A stretch of DNA of 54,541 bases from CAYWNA01 sp964459305 (GTDB lineage Bacteria > Planctomycetota > Planctomycetia > Pirellulales > Pirellulaceae): contig CAYWNA010000068.1 of assembly GCA_964459305.1 (NCBI GenBank), positions 1 to 54,541 on the forward strand, given 5' to 3'. A program made the translations under genes and the position numbers. Below, piece by piece: positions 43,236 to 52,243 of the stretch. Each line of letters opens with the position of its first letter. The stretch's first letter is position 1. The notes under the pieces are model-generated. The model saw only the letters and a program-made list of their open reading frames with translations, did not search any database and was not told the DNA's origin.

Positions 43236-43861
43236 ATGTCCATCAATGTTACCTGCGGTGCGTGTGACAAACGCTATGTATTGCCGGACAAGTTTGCCGG
43301 CCGAAAGGCGAAATGCAAAGGTTGCGGACAGACGATGGAGATCCCCAGCGCAGAGGGGGCGGCAGCGGATAACTTGGGACTGCCGGGAGACGGTGAGTCG
43401 GCCGACGGTAGTCCGGGGTCAGTTCATCCTCTTCTGCCCTCGCCTCGCGGCTGTTGGTTATCGCTAGTATTGCGATCGTGGGTGTCTTTGTCGTGGTAAG
43501 CATCGGGCTGTTCGTTAGCGCGGTGCGGGCGGAGCGTCAAAGGGAGAAGTCACACGAACGGCTTTTTGCGTTGCTGGAATATCTGACCGAGCAGCGTGAG
43601 GCCAGCCTGAATGACGGCGACGTTGACCTGGATAAACTGATGGAGGAGGGGACCACGAGATTTGCCGCAGAACTTCCCCACGTGCCAACGTTCATCGCCA
43701 TCATTGAACCGAAGAAAAGCATGCTTGCCGAAAATGGCAAGCGATGGATCAACGACTTGCTCAAAGGCATACCCGCCGGCACCGACCTCTCGCCGCTCGA
43801 CGAGATCCCTGCCAGTTCCTTTGCCTCCGCTGCCATCCAGGAAAGGCGGGGAAAGGGATAG
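43236..43861 (+). pseudogene. Zinc-ribbon membrane protein with a frameshift
   Basis: ATG 43236 opens SINVTCGACDKRYVLPDKFAG, KAKCKGCGQTMEIP: two CxxC knuckles of the zinc-ribbon head common in Planctomycetes proteins. The frame then degenerates into PRGCWLSLVLRSW and stops at 43499. A second frame, open from about 43415, supplies SSSALASRLLVIASIAIVGVFVVVSIGLF (transmembrane) and a helical tail to 43861. A one-base slip near the G run at about 43417 would join them into one ~208-residue protein. It is either a pseudogene or a sequencing error. Confidence 0.65.
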
Positions 43862-43878
43862 CCCGCAGGAAATGAAGC

Positions 43879-44081
43879 CGGGGCCGAAGGGAGACGGCGA
43901 GTTTTGGCAACATCGCCGTTCACGGGTAGAGCGAACTCCGCTCGCCATGCTGATGCGGCAAGAAGGAAAACGTACGAGACGAAGTGTTCGTATACCGGCT
44001 TTGGCCGGCCTCTTCCGCCCTGAAAGGCAGCTCCGAGGGAAACGCCTGCTGAAGACCGCCTGAAGGCGGGACAACGAACAG
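43879..44081. repeat. Composite structured repeat, copy 2
   Basis: Same order of blocks as 42851-43014 (ggggccgaagggagacggcg, agttttggcaac, gtgttcgta, ccggctttggccgg, aggcggga, cgaaca), with about 40 extra bp inside the terminal palindrome. Confidence 0.65.
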
Positions 44082-44126
44082 GGCCTCTCAATTTGACAGG
44101 CACTTGAAGAACGGCGTCGAACGCGT

Positions 44127-46781
44127 TCAGTCTTTCGGCGTCGGCGGTTTGGGATCGAACAGATCCGAGGACGGCTGGTAGGGTAGTGATGCTCGTAGCA
44201 GGGCATAGAGAACCTCGTAGCGGTTCAACATGTCCTCGTCCGGTTCGGGCAGCCATTCGAAATTCATGCTGGCGTCTTTGAACTCCAAGCCCAAACCGAT
44301 CGCCGTGATAGTGCCTTTGCCATGACGGACTTGAGCGGCCACCGGCATTGGCGGGGAATCAGGATTGGCGGGATCGGCCAGCCACGCCAGCGGTTCGCCG
44401 CCCGTGATCTCGCAGGACGCTTGCAGCGGCAGTTCCAGATCGCTGTCCTTCAACTTCAGTTTACCCTCTTCGTGGGCCTCGACGCTATGGTTCGAGGAGA
44501 GTCCGAAGGGCCACAGAATACTATTGGCGGTCGTGCCTTCCAGGTCGATGGCATCGAAAACCAACACCCTTCCGCCGGTTTCGACGTATTCTCTTAGTCG
44601 CTCGCGGTACTCTCGGCTGATGGATCGCGTTGGACAGATGATAGCGAGGCCATCCCCTATGAAAACGTCGTCGCCCGTCTGGCGGGAAATATAGTTGCCG
44701 ATGCGTGGGATCCATTGCTCCAGCAAGCCGTAGCCCACGCCCTCCTTGGCGTCGGGAAAGGCGCCGGTGAAAAGCGGTACATCGGACGTGCTTCGATCGA
44801 TCACCACGTGTGCCATCGGCCGTTCGGCTTGCGGTATCGGCATGGCCCAGAGGTTGGACGCGGTGACGACGACCGTACCAACGGTCCAGCCAGCCAAGCC
44901 CGCTGCGACCATCAGCAGCCATGCGTCGTTTTGCCGCCAGCCTCGCCACAGGGCCGCCGCGGTCAAGAGGACCCCGATCAGTCCGAACGGCACTACCACC
45001 AGCAGCCTGGCCCAGAGGCGATCGAAGAAACTGCCGTGGTTCAGCCACTGCAGCATCCCCCTCAGCAGTTCCTTTTTTCCCGGCTGAAAGACGCAGAAAT
45101 TCGAAAAGAGCGTGGAATCGGTAAAGGCCACCACCCGTCCTGTTCCATACCGGGTCGACCACAATTGGCACCACGCGCCGTACTGCATGTTGGAGGCGTA
45201 CTCGGCCTGCGGATAGTAGTTGGACACCTCATACGCCGGTGGCAGATTCCAGAGGCCGGTACTGCGGATCACCATCCTGCCGGCGCTGCGGCCGGGATCG
45301 ATCGAACACGAAACCGCGAAGTTCATGGGCGGCACGTGTTGCACGATCGGATGGGCCACACGCGCTCGCCGGTACTTCTGATCGTAGGGAGTCGCTACGC
45401 AATTCAGCAAGTCGTTGCGAAAGGTGAAACCGAAATACCGGGAAATGTCGTTCAAGTACGTGTTCATGTTGAAGACGTTCGTGTGGTCGCCGATCATCAG
45501 TAACGACCCACCTTGCCTGACGAAACGGACGACTGCCTTCACTTCGTCTTCGGAATAGCGAGACGTTGGCGTTTTGATCACTAACACGTCACAGCGAGCC
45601 AACGACTCGTCATTGATTGGCTCGTCCTCCAGCAACCGCAGCATTTGGTAGTACTGCCCGTTGTATTCGAAGGCCGCGGCATAGTTATACGAGCCGGCTT
45701 CGCCGTAGACGGTGGAGCGGTAAGCCTCTGTGGTTGGCTCCCAGGTGGAATGGCGTTCGACGAACATGATTCGCCCGGCCTTTGGCCCTCCCACGGGGTC
45801 CCAGTGAAAAAGCACGGCCAACACGGTCATCCCCACGCCCAATAGCACCGGCGCTGCCACACGGGACCATCCGCCAGTCGCGGCGGTCGTTTGGCCATTG
45901 CCTCCGTCGCTGGTTTCGTCGTCTGCCGCCGAAGGTTTGCGGATCAAGTGGGCCGCCAACAGGACGGGGCCGGCAAGCAGCAGGATGTGGATCCACCCGT
46001 TGACCAGAACGTCGGCGACATTGGGCGCGGCGATGGCGTCCGCCAGCAGAGCCCGATGCAAGATGAGGGCGATGACGATCGCAACCCGCACGACCGTCCA
46101 GGCGAGTGTCACGGCCAGCAATACGAGCGAACCGCGCCGCCACGCCGTCCAGCGCCCGCCGCGAGGCAGCGATCCGTGGCACAAAAGGCCAAGCATGACG
46201 AGACCACCCGCAATGAAACACAGTGTGGCAGGATCCAGCAGCAGCTCCCAGGTAGCGCCAAAACGTCGCATTTCCTGGATGCTGCGTGTCGCTATCGTGG
46301 CGCCGTCGACCGTCGCGTCGATACCCAACAATCGCGGCGCCAACGCAGCCAACTCCGCGAGCGGCCGCGGCAGTTCGTGAGCGCGGGCTGTCAGAATCGT
46401 ATAGCATTGGAGCACCAGCGACTGGATCAACAAAATCACCCCGGCAGCCGCAACTCCGTGGCTTAGCTTCCGAGGCCAGCGGCGTGGCGAATGTACGAGT
46501 TGAAGGATCAGTCCGCCGGCAATCAGCAGAGGTATTGCCTTGTAAGGCAACGGCAGCAGCCACACGGTGGGCAGCAGCAAGAAAACGGCAGCGATCATCT
46601 GCCGCCGGTCCGGCCAGCAAATGGGCAATCCACTCAGCAGCACCGTTGCGGCCACGACGGCACACACCCAGGCAAACTGACTGGCTGGCTGAAAGTAATT
46701 CAGGCCGAGCAGCCAGGAGCCCGCCAACAACGCTGTGCCGATCCATGCGCGAATCACTCTTCGTCCTCCTAACGTGACCAC
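44127..46781 (-). CDS. Exosortase-like membrane domain fused to GATase-like domains
   Basis: 884 residues. Residues 1-285 hold about eight transmembrane helices in the exosortase pattern: RLLGIDATVDGATIATRS, a WELLLDPATLC strand with Cys188, R232 in TVVRVAIVIALIL and H265 in WIHILLLAGPV. This is the Cys/Arg/His arrangement of exosortase/archaeosortase transpeptidases. After another helix come soluble halves with DVLVIKTPTSRYSEDEVKAVVRFVRQGGSLLMIGD (DUF4350/GATase1-like) and a second such module near residues 690-760 (GDGLAIICPTRSIS, YVETGGRVLVFDA). It lies 44 bp after the upstream paralogue-like gene. No PEP-CTERM-type target is visible in the window. Exosortase activity is inferred. Confidence 0.6.
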   Translation of the reverse strand: MVTLGGRRVIRAWIGTALLAGSWLLGLNYFQPASQFAWVCAVVAATVLLSGLPICWPDRRQMIAAVFLLLPTVWLLPLPYKAIPLLIAGGLILQLVHSPRRWPRKLSHGVAAAGVILLIQSLVLQCYTILTARAHELPRPLAELAALAPRLLGIDATVDGATIATRSIQEMRRFGATWELLLDPATLCFIAGGLVMLGLLCHGSLPRGGRWTAWRRGSLVLLAVTLAWTVVRVAIVIALILHRALLADAIAAPNVADVLVNGWIHILLLAGPVLLAAHLIRKPSAADDETSDGGNGQTTAATGGWSRVAAPVLLGVGMTVLAVLFHWDPVGGPKAGRIMFVERHSTWEPTTEAYRSTVYGEAGSYNYAAAFEYNGQYYQMLRLLEDEPINDESLARCDVLVIKTPTSRYSEDEVKAVVRFVRQGGSLLMIGDHTNVFNMNTYLNDISRYFGFTFRNDLLNCVATPYDQKYRRARVAHPIVQHVPPMNFAVSCSIDPGRSAGRMVIRSTGLWNLPPAYEVSNYYPQAEYASNMQYGAWCQLWSTRYGTGRVVAFTDSTLFSNFCVFQPGKKELLRGMLQWLNHGSFFDRLWARLLVVVPFGLIGVLLTAAALWRGWRQNDAWLLMVAAGLAGWTVGTVVVTASNLWAMPIPQAERPMAHVVIDRSTSDVPLFTGAFPDAKEGVGYGLLEQWIPRIGNYISRQTGDDVFIGDGLAIICPTRSISREYRERLREYVETGGRVLVFDAIDLEGTTANSILWPFGLSSNHSVEAHEEGKLKLKDSDLELPLQASCEITGGEPLAWLADPANPDSPPMPVAAQVRHGKGTITAIGLGLEFKDASMNFEWLPEPDEDMLNRYEVLYALLRASLPYQPSSDLFDPKPPTPKD

Positions 46782-46825
46782 TCGCTACGACCAGGAAGCT
46801 GCACGTACAGCGACAGTCTCGAACC

Positions 46826-49489
46826 CTACGAGTTGTCCGTCTCCGGTACACCGTTTTCCGGCGGCGGTGGCGGGACCCACTCCGATCTGTCGACTATTCG
46901 CGAAAACAGCCAACGCCAAAAATGCGCGTTCTCATATTGACCTTCAACCGGCTCTCCGCTGAAGTACTCCAAGTTCTTGTTCATCGCGAAACCGGTGTCG
47001 CCGATGACAACCATTTGGCCCTTGCCGACCTTGCGGGAGCCAATCACCAGCTGGTCGTTCATTCCGTAGGCCAGCACATCACGGTTTCCGGGGTCGACTT
47101 CGATGGGCCAGGCGGCGTGAAAGATGACGCCGGCTCGGTAATCCCCCACGCCGTGATCGTTTGCGTCGAGATAGAACGTCCGACAATGCCCCATCGGCTC
47201 CGGCTCGTACCACTCACCGACGGTCGGTACCGGTGAAGGAGGCACGCGAAACCCGAAATCCGCCAACAGCGACTGGCTGGCCAGTGCCTCTTCTGCGCCG
47301 ACCGTACAGATCAGGATCCCGCCTTTCTCGACGAAACCGTAGAGTTCGGTTCGCTCGGTCTGCGAGAACCGTCGCGATGGAGCGAGCAGTACGACAACTG
47401 CCGCACGATCAAGCCGCTCGCGGGTCAGCTCCGGCATCATCAGGGTCTGGTAGCCGTTGCGCATCAGAGTGAGCGCCAAGCCATTAATCGAATCGAATGA
47501 CCAGTCGTTGAACGACCAGTCGCCGTCGCTGTAAGCTGCGACATGCGAGGCATCAATGTAGGCAAGGCCTTTGATTAGGTTTTCGCTTGTACTTCGAACG
47601 ATTCGTCCGTCGGGCACGACCCGCGTTGAATGCCTGCCGATCGCTCCCGATGCCGTTAGCGATACACCGAAGAAAACCGCCGCCCAGGCAAGGTGTTGCA
47701 CTTTGGGACGACAAACGACCAGCACCGACAAAGCCAGGCACATGACCAGCGTGATCAACCAGCGCCACGTCGATTGCGGACCGGCGGTTCTGCCAGCCAA
47801 GTGGCTCAACAGCCGACCGGTCAACTCATAACCGCGCACCCCGCCTTCGTTGGTCAGGCTGGTGCTGTCGCCGATCACCGCGACGGTTCCTTTGCCAAAG
47901 GATCGCTCGGCCGCCAGCACCAGATCGCCCAATCGCTCGCCAGCCTCATACCGGTACACGTTCGTCATAACCGCGTCGCTTCCCGGATCGCTCCACCCCC
48001 AACGTCCCACAACGATCGGCCGAGCGGGCCAACGGATGCGGATCGAGACACCCGAGTCCGTGAACGCGTGGCCACTTCTGGCATCAATGCCCAGTGCGAC
48101 AGGATGGACCGACAAGTCGTACGCATGTTGCCAGTTGTCCGTCCTGGGAACCGCGACGTCCTGCCGGACGAACATGCCGGTCGATTCGAGTACATCGTTG
48201 AAGTTGCTCGTCACATCGCCAAAATGCATGAAGGGTTCAGCAGCCACCAGAAGAGAACCGCCGCGCCGGACGAAATCGTGGATTCGCTCTCGACGATCTT
48301 GTGGCATGGGACCAGTGGGATGCAGCAAGAGCAGGACGTCGGCAGAGGCCAGATCTTCTGCCGACAACTCCGTCGAGACCTGGAACTGACCGCCCAGGCT
48401 CTGCACGAGCACCGGCAGCGAGCCGAACATCCCGGCCGAATCCCCACCGTAGCTATCATGCTGCGGCCAGTACCAATTCACGCGGCCCTGGTCGCTGGCA
48501 AGAACCCTCTTCCCCGACAGATCACACCGCCCCAGTGACAGCGTTCCCGCAAGAGGCAACAGCGCGGCCAGTACGAGCAGACCCGGACTCGTCCAGCACC
48601 GCCAGCCTGCCCGCTTGTCGCCGAATGATCCGTCGGCCGTGTCCTTGGGCTGTGTGCCAGGATCCGACCGCCACGAAACCCATCGCATCATCACCGCGGC
48701 AACGATCACATGAATGATGGCGGCAACAGCCGGGACGCTCCAAGGCAACAGCTGCCCTACGGCTGCAGACCAACTCCAATCAGGCGGTACGTAGGGGTGA
48801 TCGAACGTGTGTTCCGGAGTTTCGGGCAGGAGACTTGCGATGTCTAAGGAGAACGACAACATGATCAGGTACAGCAGATGTCCTGCCAAGATTGCCACAG
48901 CCGCATAGACGGCCCGAACCGTCCGTGGCCCTGACGAGGCGTGGAGCCAAAGCCCGTAGAATGCGCCCATCAGTACGAGATAGTCCAACCCGCCGTAGGT
49001 CGCGCCGAGGCTTAATGGTTTGCCCGTCATGGCACTGGAGCAATGCCCCAACCCAGCACCGGCGGCGTCGCTCAACAGCCAGACGAACGGAATCGACAGA
49101 CACGCCAGTCGAAAGAACGCCAGAACCAGCACTGCTTGAGCACAAACCAGGAAGACCGATCTGCGAACTCCGTCTTGCCCCGCCGCCAACAACGCGAAAA
49201 CCGCAGCCACGACCAGCAGTTCGTGCATCGGGGCCACAGTCACAACGATCGGCAAGGCGAAAAGCGCCACGATGCCCAGAAGCAACAGACGCTGTCGATG
49301 CTTCCAGGGATGCACGAAAACAACTGCGACGATCAGCGCCACCCAAGTCAAAGCAATGCGCAATGGATGCGCAAGCACACCCGTCGATCCGGCAGCGATC
49401 CACGCCGCTAGCATCCCTGCGCAAGCCGCACACACGGTTGACAACGCAGCCGTTGACGAGGATTCCCCATTCGTGGACCGACCTGTCAT
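46826..49489 (-). CDS. Membrane protein with GATase-like domains; degenerate exosortase-like N-terminus
   Basis: 887 residues from ATG 49489. About eight N-terminal transmembrane helices, with LSLGATYGGLDYLVLMGAFYG where exosortases carry their Cys, and AGHLLYLIML in place of the Arg helix, so the catalytic Cys and Arg appear lost; IIHVIVAAV keeps the His. Two soluble modules follow (DVLLLLHPTGPMPQD, DFVRRGGSLLVAAEPF and AAVVVLLAPSRRFSQTERTEL, FVEKGGILICTVG) with GKGTVAVIGDS and GKGQMVVIGDTGF. Same layout as the gene 44 bp downstream, so they are probably an operon encoding a heteromeric complex. Confidence 0.55.
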   Translation of the reverse strand: MTGRSTNGESSSTAALSTVCAACAGMLAAWIAAGSTGVLAHPLRIALTWVALIVAVVFVHPWKHRQRLLLLGIVALFALPIVVTVAPMHELLVVAAVFALLAAGQDGVRRSVFLVCAQAVLVLAFFRLACLSIPFVWLLSDAAGAGLGHCSSAMTGKPLSLGATYGGLDYLVLMGAFYGLWLHASSGPRTVRAVYAAVAILAGHLLYLIMLSFSLDIASLLPETPEHTFDHPYVPPDWSWSAAVGQLLPWSVPAVAAIIHVIVAAVMMRWVSWRSDPGTQPKDTADGSFGDKRAGWRCWTSPGLLVLAALLPLAGTLSLGRCDLSGKRVLASDQGRVNWYWPQHDSYGGDSAGMFGSLPVLVQSLGGQFQVSTELSAEDLASADVLLLLHPTGPMPQDRRERIHDFVRRGGSLLVAAEPFMHFGDVTSNFNDVLESTGMFVRQDVAVPRTDNWQHAYDLSVHPVALGIDARSGHAFTDSGVSIRIRWPARPIVVGRWGWSDPGSDAVMTNVYRYEAGERLGDLVLAAERSFGKGTVAVIGDSTSLTNEGGVRGYELTGRLLSHLAGRTAGPQSTWRWLITLVMCLALSVLVVCRPKVQHLAWAAVFFGVSLTASGAIGRHSTRVVPDGRIVRSTSENLIKGLAYIDASHVAAYSDGDWSFNDWSFDSINGLALTLMRNGYQTLMMPELTRERLDRAAVVVLLAPSRRFSQTERTELYGFVEKGGILICTVGAEEALASQSLLADFGFRVPPSPVPTVGEWYEPEPMGHCRTFYLDANDHGVGDYRAGVIFHAAWPIEVDPGNRDVLAYGMNDQLVIGSRKVGKGQMVVIGDTGFAMNKNLEYFSGEPVEGQYENAHFWRWLFSRIVDRSEWVPPPPPENGVPETDNS

Positions 49490-49944
49490 TTCGTGCTCCA
49501 GTTGGTGTCGGCAACGGACCGTGAGGGGTGATAGAGCGGACAAGATCACCTCGGTCCGAAACACCGTGCATTGAAGCCCGACGCGCAAGTTAGGGAAACA
49601 CCAGCAGTTGCCTCGTTTGCGCGACGGCTCAAACAGTCAGAAAACGCCGATTGGCACGTCTTCTATATTTCGACGTTACGGCCCGTGGAGTTGACTAGAT
49701 GTGCGCTATGCGGCGTCTAAGTTGACATGGAGAGACGAGGCAATATGCGGAACTTGACCATCGACAGAATGTTCGATGGTCGTTTGAGTATTCTGCACAG
49801 CAAAGGGTCAAGAGTCGCGCGCCATGCGCACATGATCGAGTGCTGCGACTTGTCGTAGCTTTCTCTTGCAGCAGGCGCGGCCTAGGAGGCGAGCGTGGAC
49901 TCGCCAATAGGCTCAGGAGCATTCTTTTCCGCTTTCCCTAGCGG
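49490..49944. other. Gene-free stretch upstream of the exosortase-like operon
   Basis: 455 bp between divergent-looking functional blocks. No convincing ORF, no attC-like box with arms, and no strong terminator. It presumably holds the promoter of the 49489 gene. Confidence 0.4.
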
Positions 49945-51087
49945 TCACTCGTTTTCGGTTGATTCCGCAGCGTCGGCGAGCTCCTCTTCTTCCTCTGCTT
50001 CGATGATACGGTCTTCGTCGGTGGGGTCGATATTGAACCATTGGTTGCGCAGATCTTCCGGCACCGACTCGCGCCACATGGCCAGCACTTCCTTGACGTC
50101 GACATAGGGGTTGCCGTTTTCGTTCCCCTCCTCACCGGCTTGGACCGGTTGCTGCGGCGTCCAAAGCATGTCGACTCGTGCGCTGTCTCCAAAGTAACGG
50201 CCGCCGGTAATCTCGCCCTCTTCGTTCAGATCCAGCGTGTAATGGAAATACATGATCGCCTTGAGACGCGGCGATTCGTTGTATTCGGCATTCGAGCTCT
50301 TTGCGTACGCGGCGTTCATCTTCACCTCCACTCGATTGCCGGAGCGCTTTGCGTGGGACGTCGCGTAGGCATAGATGGGATAGTTGAACACCACTTCACC
50401 GAGCGTCGAATCCATGCCAACCGGGTGAGAGCCTCGGCCAACCCAATTCGAAACGATGACGTGGAAAGTGCCCGGGTTGACCGCATGATCAATGCCACCC
50501 AGGAATTCCGTTTCGTTGTACATGTAGATTTCCGCCAACAAGCCTTTGATGTCGGCAGGCGTGAACACGACACCGTTTCTTGTCACGCTTCTCTGCGGCT
50601 CGGCGTGACGTATCGACGCCGCCGTCCGGCCGTTGCAGTGACCATACCAACCGGGCGTTCTGTTGCGGCCGGAGAAGAGGCCGCTGAAAAGGCCACGTCG
50701 ACGACCGCCAGTGTCCATGCTCGCGACGTCGTCCCTGCGACGGCCAAACAACCTCATCCGTTTACGTTGGCCTACGTCTTCGCGTTCCCACTCCGTCGCC
50801 AGGTCCGTCCCGCGATTGAAGGCGAGATCGTACTTGCGAAGTACCGCCATGGTGCCGCCGCCGCGATCCGGGTAATCGCAACCCGAGTAGGGAATACGAA
50901 ACTTCTCCACGGCGCCCTTGGCAGGCAGATCGTCGAACTTCCATGCAAGGTCGGTGCCCCACCATTGTTTGAAGTTCTGAGTCTGATAGTCGATCTCATC
51001 CTGTTTGATAGCACCACCCTGTGCCGAGGCCTGAGCAGGACTGTTTACAACGATCGCCAAGACAAGTGTTAGTGCGGACGTTCCCAT
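49945..51087 (-). CDS. Secreted transglutaminase-elicitor-like protein, copy 1
   Basis: 380 residues from ATG 51087 (GGAG 8 nt upstream). Signal peptide TLVLAIVVNSPAQASA. Core WYGHCNGRTAASIRHAEP (Cys151), NPGTFHVIVSNW (His209) and GSHPVGMD (Asp226) fit a Cys-His-Asp transglutaminase fold of the TGase_elicitor type. The C-terminus is acidic (EAEEEEELADAAESTE). The family's eukaryotic members crosslink or bind proteins; the bacterial ones are uncharacterised. The paralogue at 52244 shares nearly the whole sequence. It is preceded by the CQK protein gene 51359 and an intrinsic terminator. Confidence 0.72.
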   Translation of the reverse strand: MGTSALTLVLAIVVNSPAQASAQGGAIKQDEIDYQTQNFKQWWGTDLAWKFDDLPAKGAVEKFRIPYSGCDYPDRGGGTMAVLRKYDLAFNRGTDLATEWEREDVGQRKRMRLFGRRRDDVASMDTGGRRRGLFSGLFSGRNRTPGWYGHCNGRTAASIRHAEPQRSVTRNGVVFTPADIKGLLAEIYMYNETEFLGGIDHAVNPGTFHVIVSNWVGRGSHPVGMDSTLGEVVFNYPIYAYATSHAKRSGNRVEVKMNAAYAKSSNAEYNESPRLKAIMYFHYTLDLNEEGEITGGRYFGDSARVDMLWTPQQPVQAGEEGNENGNPYVDVKEVLAMWRESVPEDLRNQWFNIDPTDEDRIIEAEEEEELADAAESTENE

Positions 51088-51159
51088 TTGCGGATCTCCG
51101 AGAAGGACAGAATCGGACAACTCAGGACCGTGGCAGAAATTGGTCCAGGATTTATGTTA

Positions 51160-51225
51160 GCCGAAGTTGCCACACTTTGGATCGTTTGGAGTGGAAAAAT
51201 CCCAAACTCTGGCGAGTTCGGCTAC
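51160..51225. repeat. Dispersed palindromic repeat, copy 2
   Basis: Arms agccgaagttgccacactttgg and ccaaactctggcg..gttcggct fold on each other; partner of 1750-1810, 49 kb away. It lies between the transglutaminase-like gene start and a terminator. Confidence 0.7.
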
Positions 51226-51270
51226 ATGGGGAAACGCCAGAATTCTCTCTGAGGCGATCCTTGAGAAAGA

Positions 51271-51298
51271 AAACGCCCTCGCAAAGGCGAGGGCGTTT
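51271..51298 (-). terminator. Intrinsic terminator after the CQK gene (copy 1)
   Basis: aaacgccctcgc-aaag-gcgaggg cgttt: perfect 12-bp stem, 4-nt loop, with a T-rich tract following on the minus strand. It sits ~60 bp after the stop at 51359. Confidence 0.85.
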
Positions 51299-51358
51299 CC
51301 ATTTTTTCGCGCCTCTATCAATCGTCATTTTGTGACGATTGAGCGGTGCCTGCTAAGC

Positions 51359-51709
51359 CTAGGCAGCGGGAGCCGGGGGAACCGGAGCTTCTTCTTCGGC
51401 CTCGGCGGCTGCAGCCTCACCCTTGCCGCCCTTCTGAACGGGCTTCTGGCACGGCTTCTTCTGGCAAGCTTCTTTTTGGCACGCGTCCTTGCCATCCTTC
51501 TGGACGCATTCCTTCTGGCACGGCTTCTGGACTGGCTTAATCTTCTGTGTGCAGTCCTTCTGCGTCGCGTCCGCCTGAACCTCGGTCTTGCCCTTGTCAG
51601 CCTGAACTTCGTCAGCCTGAACCGGCTTCAGCTCTTTCTGTTCCTGGGCCATCAGGGATGAACCGAGAAACAACACACCACACAAAGCAGCAATCAGAGT
51701 ACTCTTCAT
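51359..51709 (-). CDS. Secreted Cys/Gln/Lys repeat protein, copy 1
   Basis: 116 residues; GGAGGGG precedes the ATG. Signal peptide STLIAALCGVLFLGSSLMA. The mature part repeats QK units (KPVQADEVQADKGK, TQKDCTQK, KPCQKECVQKDGK) with six Cys, and ends in an Ala/Glu/Pro tail (EEEAPVPPAPAA). No enzymatic domain. Composition suits a structural or crosslinked envelope protein: Gln and Lys are the transglutaminase pair and Cys allows disulfides. Paralogue at 53575. Confidence 0.75.
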   Translation of the reverse strand: MKSTLIAALCGVLFLGSSLMAQEQKELKPVQADEVQADKGKTEVQADATQKDCTQKIKPVQKPCQKECVQKDGKDACQKEACQKKPCQKPVQKGGKGEAAAAEAEEEAPVPPAPAA

Positions 51710-52243
51710 TGAATCCCCTCCAAAATCACAAAATCAGTGAAGTTAACCTCAAGTTCCGATCCTTCACAAACACACAACTCATCCTTAGTTGCCTATTTTT
51801 ATCCCAGAAATTATACCATGTCCATACTTCCAAACGTCTTTTTTGTGAAAAAAATCCCCAAAATGTTGCTGGCTTGCCAGTTCTCGTTCTGTAGGTTGGC
51901 CGGCCGAGGCGGATGGACAATGCCACGACTTTGAGAGTTTACGGGGGCGTCGTACCCTGAACTGACGGTCCGGCACGCCGGGTCTTCGAATTCTGTGGGA
52001 AACGCCATCGAGGACGTCCCCTACAAGCTACAATTTCCCCGACAGACGCGGCCGCTTCAGAAGGCCATCCACAGCGTTAGAACACCCCAGAAAGTGCCTG
52101 CAGCCTGGGCAGCTGATCGATCCTAAGGGTCGTTTGGCGGAGTCATTCCGCCCTGGCGACGAGGATCGCGCGGCATTCGAGTCAGGCGCTTTCCTGCGAG
52201 CAAAGCTCCAAACCCCAAGAGATGAACGTGGAAGACTTGGGGA
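51710..52243. other. Gene-free stretch between duplicated units
   Basis: 534 bp. The part next to 51710 is AT-rich (about 51730-51880) and is the likely promoter region of the CQK gene. The remainder shows no gene and no attC-like structure. Confidence 0.4.
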
